From assembly GCA_001051155.2 (NCBI GenBank), contig JYIP02000009.1, forward strand, positions 62,001 to 126,000: 64,000 nt of DNA. Reading direction: 5' to 3'. The notes beneath the pieces were generated by a model. That model worked only from the letters and a program-made list of their open reading frames with translations, was not told where the DNA came from and did no database searches. The translations under genes were made by a program, and so were the position numbers. Source of the stretch: Chrysoporthe austroafricana. Its lineage: Eukaryota; Ascomycota; Sordariomycetes; Diaporthales; Cryphonectriaceae. Positions 57,601 through 64,000 of the stretch are shown one piece after another. Within the stretch, counting starts at the first letter, position 1, and every line of letters starts with the position of its first letter.

Positions 57601-60600
57601 CACGTTTCGCCCCTGCACGTAAGCGTATCGTATCTGGGAAGGGGGTAGGCGCGATCAATTCTACGAGATCTAGCCGGGACTGGTCGTCGCGGGCTCGGCC
57701 CCGCCGCCTGCGCTGCAGTCATCGCCGATCGTCGCCGTCGGCCGGCGTGGGTCGTCGTCGTTGTGGTCGTCGTCATCATCAGCCGGCACCCGAGGGAGGA
57801 CTGAGGACGTGAATCTGGCAGGCCCTCCGACCTGTTGTTTTGGTCGGCTGACGTTGTTTTCATACAACTTTAATGTCCGGTACCCCCGGACCCGACAGCC
57901 CGCTTGAACTGCCTCTTCGGGTTAGTCCGTGCGGGAGCCCCACCACGTGCCCACGGAGCGCGGGACGTGGGCAATTGCCCGACCCGGCTAGCGAACCTGG
58001 CCGTGTTCCTGACTAGCGCAGGTCCCGGTCGGCGCTTGCAGGCTGCGCTTGCAGACAGCTTGCGGGAAGGAAAGTGGGAGCCTCTATTTTTATCGTGCGG
58101 TGGGTCGGCGGTGTTCTTGGATATTTCCACGGCGGCGGGGAGTTCATATCGCTTTCGAGACAACACGAGAACTGCCTCTGGTCGGGCTCGTCTGTGGGTG
58201 AGTCGAGGAGCGGAGGATGCCATGATGCCTCGCGGTGCTGGGCGTCTTGTTCCGCCAGCGCGTCAGCCCCCTTGCTCTCCTCCCCGCGAGGACCAGGCCA
58301 GCGCTGGATCTGGGGACCGCCGTCGTCACCGTCGATCATCCTAAATTGACATCCGCCCAGTTGAGAGGAAGGGCTAGAAAGGAGAGATGGACCTCGGCAC
58401 AGATATTCACGGCCACAGAAAATCTTAACGTCCTGCAGCGTCCCGTCTGCCTCGCCGACCTCCCTCACGCTACCGGGCGCTTGAGCTAGCGCCTCGGCCT
58501 CGGCCGGCACAGGAGCTCGTCTGCCGCAGCGCAGCATCCGGACGACCCGATGCCTTGCATTCTCGAGCCATGTCCAAGTAAGGCGCCCGAGGGAGGGCCC
58601 CGCCGATGATTTGCCGTTGTTGTGGGAGGCGCCGTGGAGCGCCACGACGACTGTCATCCCGTCCAGCTCCACGTCATGGTCTCGCGGACCGCGGACCTGT
58701 AGCCGGCGGACCTGCCTGGCGGTGGCGTACCATAGTAGGTGATCGGCTGGGACGACATTAGACGGCCAAGCAAGGGAGCTGGCGCAGGTCGGTAACGGTA
58801 GCCTCAGACCCGGCTGAGTCCGTCCAAGCGAGACGCGCACAGGCGGAGGCGACGCGGCGGCCTGGGATGATCGGACGAGGCAAGGGCAGCATAGATGATC
58901 GCAGGGTTCCCCCCCCCTGGGGTGCCGTCCTACTGGGTAGATAGCCTCCCGGGGATTCCACGCTGCAACCTGTTCAGGCCTCTGCGTCTGCCCATCCTGA
59001 GCGAACCAGCGTCTAGGAGGCGGTGTCGGTGACCAGAAAGAGACAGAGCCTGGCCGCTACCCGGGCCCGCGGAGCAGGAAAACCTTCACCACTGCTGTCC
59101 GAGGTATTTGAAATTCCCTCGAGAATACCCGTAGCCGGGGCCCGCGAGATTGGCACTACCACAGTATGATAGAGGCCCAAGCCGATAAACCCTCCAGCGG
59201 ACATGGCCCTGGGTGCGGTTTTCCTGGCTCGGTAGCAGTCTCGTGGCCAGTCAGCGCGCGTTCCCCGACACCACCCCGGAAGCCCACGCAACGTTCTCAA
59301 ACACAGGCCGGGGTGCCCACCAGTATCTCATGGCCAACAGGGAAGCTCCAGACGGAGCTCGTGGGATTACGAGGCCGCAGCGTCGACAGCGAGGAGCCAC
59401 CCGATTAGGTGACCTGCGCGCAGCTCATTCCGCGGGCGTTGTTTGGTGCACCGGGAATGACAGATACGGATCGGAGACCAATAACGCAGCCCTAGATGCC
59501 GCGCCAGGAGGATTCCAGGAGATGATGACGAGGAAGGCGCTGAGGGTTCCATGCATAGCACATGCATAGTAAGTAAGTAGTATGCCCTTATCGGCCTGCG
59601 CTCAGAGGACAGAAACAGCGGCTCCGAGCTTGTCTGGGAAGCGGGGGAGGGAGACACGTCTGCCGGCCCTAGCTGGTGTCTGTCTGGTGCCACGACTGAT
59701 GAAGCTGTCCTAGTCCCCCGAGGCTGCCGTCGGCGCAGCAGCCGTGATGCTACCTAGCGGCCTTCAGGAAGGGCCCTCCCTCCCAACGCTAACGTCAGTC
59801 TCGCGTGGCTATTGCTCCGGGCTGACGGTGAAGGAGATGAGATGAGACGTGATTTGATGACGGCCGGGTCAGTAGGAGGGGTCGCATGCCGCACGACCTG
59901 TGTTTGTTTATTGGGACAGAGGCCTTTGGCCACCTCCATGTTTCCAATGACCTTGCTATCGGGACCTAGAATATGGGTGAGGGTGTCAGGGGCCGGGACT
60001 ATCACAACTCACATTCCTCTTGTTCGTATACTGCGTGCTAGTGATGACCTCAAGATTGGGCTGGCCGGTTTGGGGGGAGATACGAAATCTGGACACACCC
60101 GCCCTTCCGGGTGTGTGCTTATTTCATGCATGCATCGGAATTCTTGGCAACAGCTACCGTAGCAGGAGGGCCACCGCGCCCCGACTGGCATCAACGCCCA
60201 ACGGCGGACTGTGAGGCAGACGGGGTGATAAACGCGACGAGGGACAGCAATATGTTGATTACATAGTATGACACAAGGTGTTCCCCTCCCTGGCCCAGGC
60301 ACGCCAGGCTGGCCCTCGTCGGGATCTGAAACGCAGGTGCACACCTCTTTTCATGTGCGCGAACCCCTGGATGCTGCGCTAGCCGCTCTGGGCCACCACG
60401 CCACCTGATCAATGCTCTCGACAGGGGCAAGGAGAGGCGAGGAGCAGGGCAGACAGGGGCACCCCGAGGACTGCCGCTGTCTGGTGTGTGTTCCCACTTC
60501 TGAACCGCCGTTCCACAGGGGTCGTGTCTCCCCTCATGCCCATGCCCAATGCCCATGCCTCTCTTCTCCTTGCTGCTCCTCCTCTTCCCCCCTCCGCCTT

Positions 60601-61000
60601 TCCCCCCTCCCCATACGGTGCATGTGCATGTGCCTGTGCCCATGCCTGTGTGCCTGTGCCCTGTGATTGCGACTGTGATGGCCAGCTGTGCTTGCATCCC
60701 CGTTCCTGTGCCTGGCCTGGGGCTCGAGTCTGGACCTGGGCCGGCACAGCTCAACCTAACTGTGGTACGACCACAGGAGAGCAGGCAGGCCAATGAGGCT
60801 GTCTGGACAGCTCTGGTCTCGGCCTTACCAGCCTCTCCGGCGGAACGGAACCGTTCAGTCGTGCAGCGATAGGACGTGGCGGCAGCAGTTGATTATCCTC
60901 GCGAATTACAAAGTAGGGACGCAGCAATAGAGACACATACACACCCATACAAGAAAGAGAAGACCTAGGTGAAATTATAGGCGCTGTAGTCTGGCGTTAG
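54651..61000. other. 6.3-kb region without supported genes
   Basis: Composition alternates: AT-richer around 55.8-56.5 kb, GC-rich from 56.6 to 60.9 kb. Open frames reach 275 codons (58013-58840, minus) but start without ATG, overlap frames on the other strand and show no domain. A GTGCATGTGCCTGTG-like simple tract lies near 60619-60663. Degraded genes or long non-coding transcripts are possible but not demonstrable here. Confidence 0.35.
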
Positions 61001-62233
61001 GGCACGAGGTTAGGGCCTAGTTTGACGGGTAGCGCTCTGTAATAGTCCCTGAATTCTCTGCAGTGGTTTGAAGATAGCGGGCTGGATGGGGAGGTCAGGC
61101 CGCAGGATTAACGCTGGCTGTCGGGATCTGAGAGGCCCTTCTCTCGTCCACCTCCGTCCCTCCACTCCATCCCCAAAACCTACGGGACATCCATCCATCC
61201 ACCATCCCGTCTTCCCTCCATCAACCTCGAACCTGAACTTCCCCTCCTCCTCAACCTCGACCCTCCCGCCGGGCAGAACACCAGCAGCTGCGCCCAGCCC
61301 CTCCGCCGCCCGCTCTCATCATCGAGCGGCCACTTTCCTGCCATCCAAGGAACCTGCCGATAGTTGTCCCTCTTTTCCCCACCGGCCAGGCCTCAATTGA
61401 GCAATCAGCGCCGCCGACCATCGAGCCTAAACTCGCCTCGCTTGCCCGCTACCGAATTTGCACCCGCAGAGCCTTGTCCGCTTTCTGATAACGTCCCGCT
61501 TTTTGTTCTTTGTCAGGGCGTCTTTCGCTGGCCGACCCAATCCCAAGCGCGCTCAATCCATCCATCAACCCATCCAGCAAGCCCAGTCCAAGTCCAGTTC
61601 AGTCCAGTTTGACACAGACCACCCTCACCTCGGCCCTGCGCCTTTTGACCTCACCTCAATACGGGGCACGCCTCCTCGCTCGACAACAAGTGTGTGTTCC
61701 GCGCGGCCTGTTGTTCGCAGTGCCTTCCGACCTCGACGAGACGAACGTCCCGCGCCCGTGTCGTGCGACCAGAGCCGACCGTTGCACCTACCTACGCCGC
61801 ACCCATCAATCAGATCACCGCACTCCCTTGTCCAATACGAGCATCGAGGGCGTCGGTACCCAATTCCGCGCTAATCTGTACAACGCTCACCGGTCGTCTC
61901 TCGTGAGCCAGCGTTGCCGGCGGCTTCAATCGCGACGACGTATACACGAAATCTACACGAGACGCCGGAGGCTTCGTTTCCGCGGTCGGGAAGGGCGCGC
62001 ACACCCACGCTGCTCGCTTGCCTACCGCCCGCCGCCCGCCGACCGCCTCGACGCTTATCTGTTCTGCGACACCTTGCGAGACATTGTTCACTTTCCCGTC
62101 GCCAGCTGAGCGAGCAATCGCCCCGGACGACTTGCCGTGTGTCGGAGTCGCTGCATTCCAGTGGCCCAGGGGCTGATCGTCTTTTCCGGTCTTCTCCTCC
62201 AGGCCGTAGCAGCAAGCGGTGACGGCCACAGCT
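61001..62233. other. Pyrimidine-rich leader / promoter of the RasGAP gene
   Basis: CT-rich sequence with CCAT-type repeats (about 61188-61212) and CCAGT-like words near 61590, ending at the RasGAP start. Several upstream open frames look like leader sequence, not genes. Confidence 0.45.
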
Positions 62234-64000
62234 ATGTCCGTCATGTTGCAAACACCATCGCGGACGTCCACCTCGTCCGCCTCCTCCTACCAACAACCGC
62301 TCTCCCGCCAGAACACCATGTCCTCATACAATGGCGGGTCTTCGGCGCGTCAGTCCAAGCGGTACTCCATGTCCGCGCTGTACATGTCCATGTCAGCACA
62401 GGAGACGGACCTGGAGATAGAAGATGACCTGGCAAAAGGTTCGTGCTCCGTCGAGCCCCACTAACCGTGGATCACTGCTAATTGCCCTACAGCACAAAAG
62501 ATACTACGGGATCTCAAGTCCAAGATTTCTTCGCAATCGAAAAAGAACTTCGTGCTGGAGAAGGATGTGCGGTATCTGGACTCCAGGATCGCCCTGCTGA
62601 TCCAGAACCGCATGGCTCTGGAAGAGGTATGTCGGCGCTCGTCGTTACGCTGAATTTATGGTCCCGCTAACACGATCCAGCAAAACGAAGTAGCCAGCCA
62701 CCTCGAAGACGCAACGGATATACAAGAAGGTGTCTTTCCAAACGACGAGAAGACGCAGCGATACGGCAATCTCCTGTTCCTTCTGCAGTCAGAGCCTCGA
62801 CACATCGCACACCTCTCCCGGCTTGTGTCCATGTCCGAGATCGATTCTCTCCTGCAGACCGTCATGTTCACTATATATGGAAACCAGTACGAGAGCCGCG
62901 AAGAGCATCTCCTGCTTACCATGTTCCAGGTCCGTGCCTCCCCATTGATACCCGCAGGCACCATTCCGCTGACTTGTGCTCCCAGTCCGTCCTGACATAC
63001 CAATTCGATAATACTCCTGAGTATTCCTCCCTGCTCAGAGCGAACACGCCGGTCTCACGAATGATGACGACATACACGAGGAGAGGACCGGGTCAGAGTT
63101 TCTTGAAGACGGTGCTCGCCGACAGGATCAACAAGCTTATTGAGCTTCACGACCTTGACCTCGAGATCAACCCTCTGAAGGTGTACGAGCGCATGATCGA
63201 GCAGATCGAGCAGGATACCGGCACCCTGCCACCAAACTTGCCGAAGGGCGTCACAGCTGAAGAAGCGGCCGAGAACAGACAGGTTCAGGCGATCATTGAA
63301 CCAAGGCTGACGATGCTGATCGATATCGCGAGCGGATTCCTGTCGACCATTATAGACGGCCTGGAGGAAGCCCCGTACGGCATCCGATGGATCTGCAAAC
63401 AGATTCGCAGCTTGACCAAGCGGAAGTACCCGGATGCGAACGACCAGGTCATTTGCACGCTGATCGGTGGTTTCTTCTTTCTTCGATTCATCAACCCGGC
63501 TATTGTGACGCCGAAATCCTACATGCTCATCGACGGAACCCCCTCGGAAAAGCCCAGGCGGACCCTGACGTTGATCGCAAAGATGCTGCAGAACCTTGCC
63601 AACAAGCCGTCGTATGCCAAGGAACCTTATATGGCTAAACTGCAGCCTTTCATCCAACAGAACAAGGACCGGGTCAACAAGTTCATGCTGGATCTCTGCG
63701 AGGTGCAGGACTTCTACGAGACACTCGAGATGGATAATTATGTGGCTCTGTCGAAGAAGGACCTGGAGCTCTCGATCACGCTGAACGAGATCTATGCCAT
63801 GCACTCCTTGATTGACAAGCACAAGGGTGAGCTTTGCAAGGACGATAACTCACATCTCGCAATCATCATGTCAGAGCTTGGAGCATCTCCAGCGCAAGTA
63901 CCAAGGAAGGAGAATAGGGTGATAAACTTGCCCTTGTTCAGCAGGTGGGAAACTGCCATGGATGATCTGACGGCCGCTCTGGACATAACCCAAGAAGAAA
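62234..64000 (+). CDS. gapA: Ras GTPase-activating protein, partial (runs off the window)
   Basis: First 534 residues of a RasGAP that switches off Ras by speeding GTP hydrolysis, of the fungal GapA / fission yeast Gap1 type related to IQGAP GRDs. Exons are 62234-62438, 62493-62626, 62681-62929 and 62986-64000 (continuing); introns are 54, 54 and 56 bp. The N terminus is Ser-rich, followed by a coiled-coil-like segment ([20 protein letters not shown] to residue ~115). The GAP domain starts around residue 165. The LLRANT segment carries the probable arginine finger (Arg214), unlike IQGAPs where it is lost. F361[11 protein letters not shown] is the RasGAP signature. The last 30 residues enter the RasGAP C-terminal region. 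No stop occurs before the edge. Confidence 0.93.

Noticed and set aside
58013..58657. Minus-strand frame of 214 codons from the first ATG
   Set aside because: High-GC region with several overlapping frames, no recognisable motif, no exon partners.

Overview
The window is nuclear DNA of a filamentous ascomycete, most likely a GC-rich Sordariomycete. The evidence is short GT-AG introns of 54 to 170 bp, pyrimidine-rich 5' leaders, a fungal-only gene set (DASH subunit Spc34, Sld2, Fig1, fungal TAF12) and a fungal Tc1/mariner-type element. Genes were assembled by splicing exons by hand. Starts are the first ATG that fits the family, not the longest open frame.

Layout. 1-7 kb: a secreted S33/TAP-like serine peptidase, then a complete TA-flanked transposon (4194-6877) with ~140-153 bp inverted repeats, a broken DD34E transposase and two inverted blocks of GC-rich minisatellite. 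7.2-16 kb: Sld2, a two-part protein (truncated PAF-acetylhydrolase-like fold plus Cys/His/Asp-rich repeats), a RING protein, a DsbA-like oxidoreductase and, convergent to it, Spc34. 18-29 kb: a disordered acidic protein, TAF12, Rpn3 and a four-exon aldo/keto reductase. 28.5-33.1 kb: gene-poor. 33-46.7 kb: Fig1, a GH47 alpha-1,2-mannosidase, an MFS DHA1 transporter and a small single-pass membrane protein, separated by long intergenic stretches rich in simple repeats. 46.7-62.2 kb: a gene-poor tract with only two genes I can support. One is a previously hidden two-exon secreted protein (49868-50551) with a polyhistidine cluster and acidic Pro-Trp-Gly repeats. The other, convergent to it, is a class I terpene-synthase-like gene (50911-53204) with a degenerate Asp-rich motif and an in-frame TAG. 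62.2-64 kb: the 5' part of a Ras GTPase-activating protein that runs off the window.

Most genes are unlinked housekeeping functions: replication initiation, kinetochore, transcription, proteasome, ER glycan trimming and Ras signalling. I see no classical gene cluster. The most unusual items are the PAF-AH/Cys-repeat fusion, the His-rich/PWG secreted protein, the degenerate terpene-synthase-like gene and the transposon with inverted minisatellite blocks.
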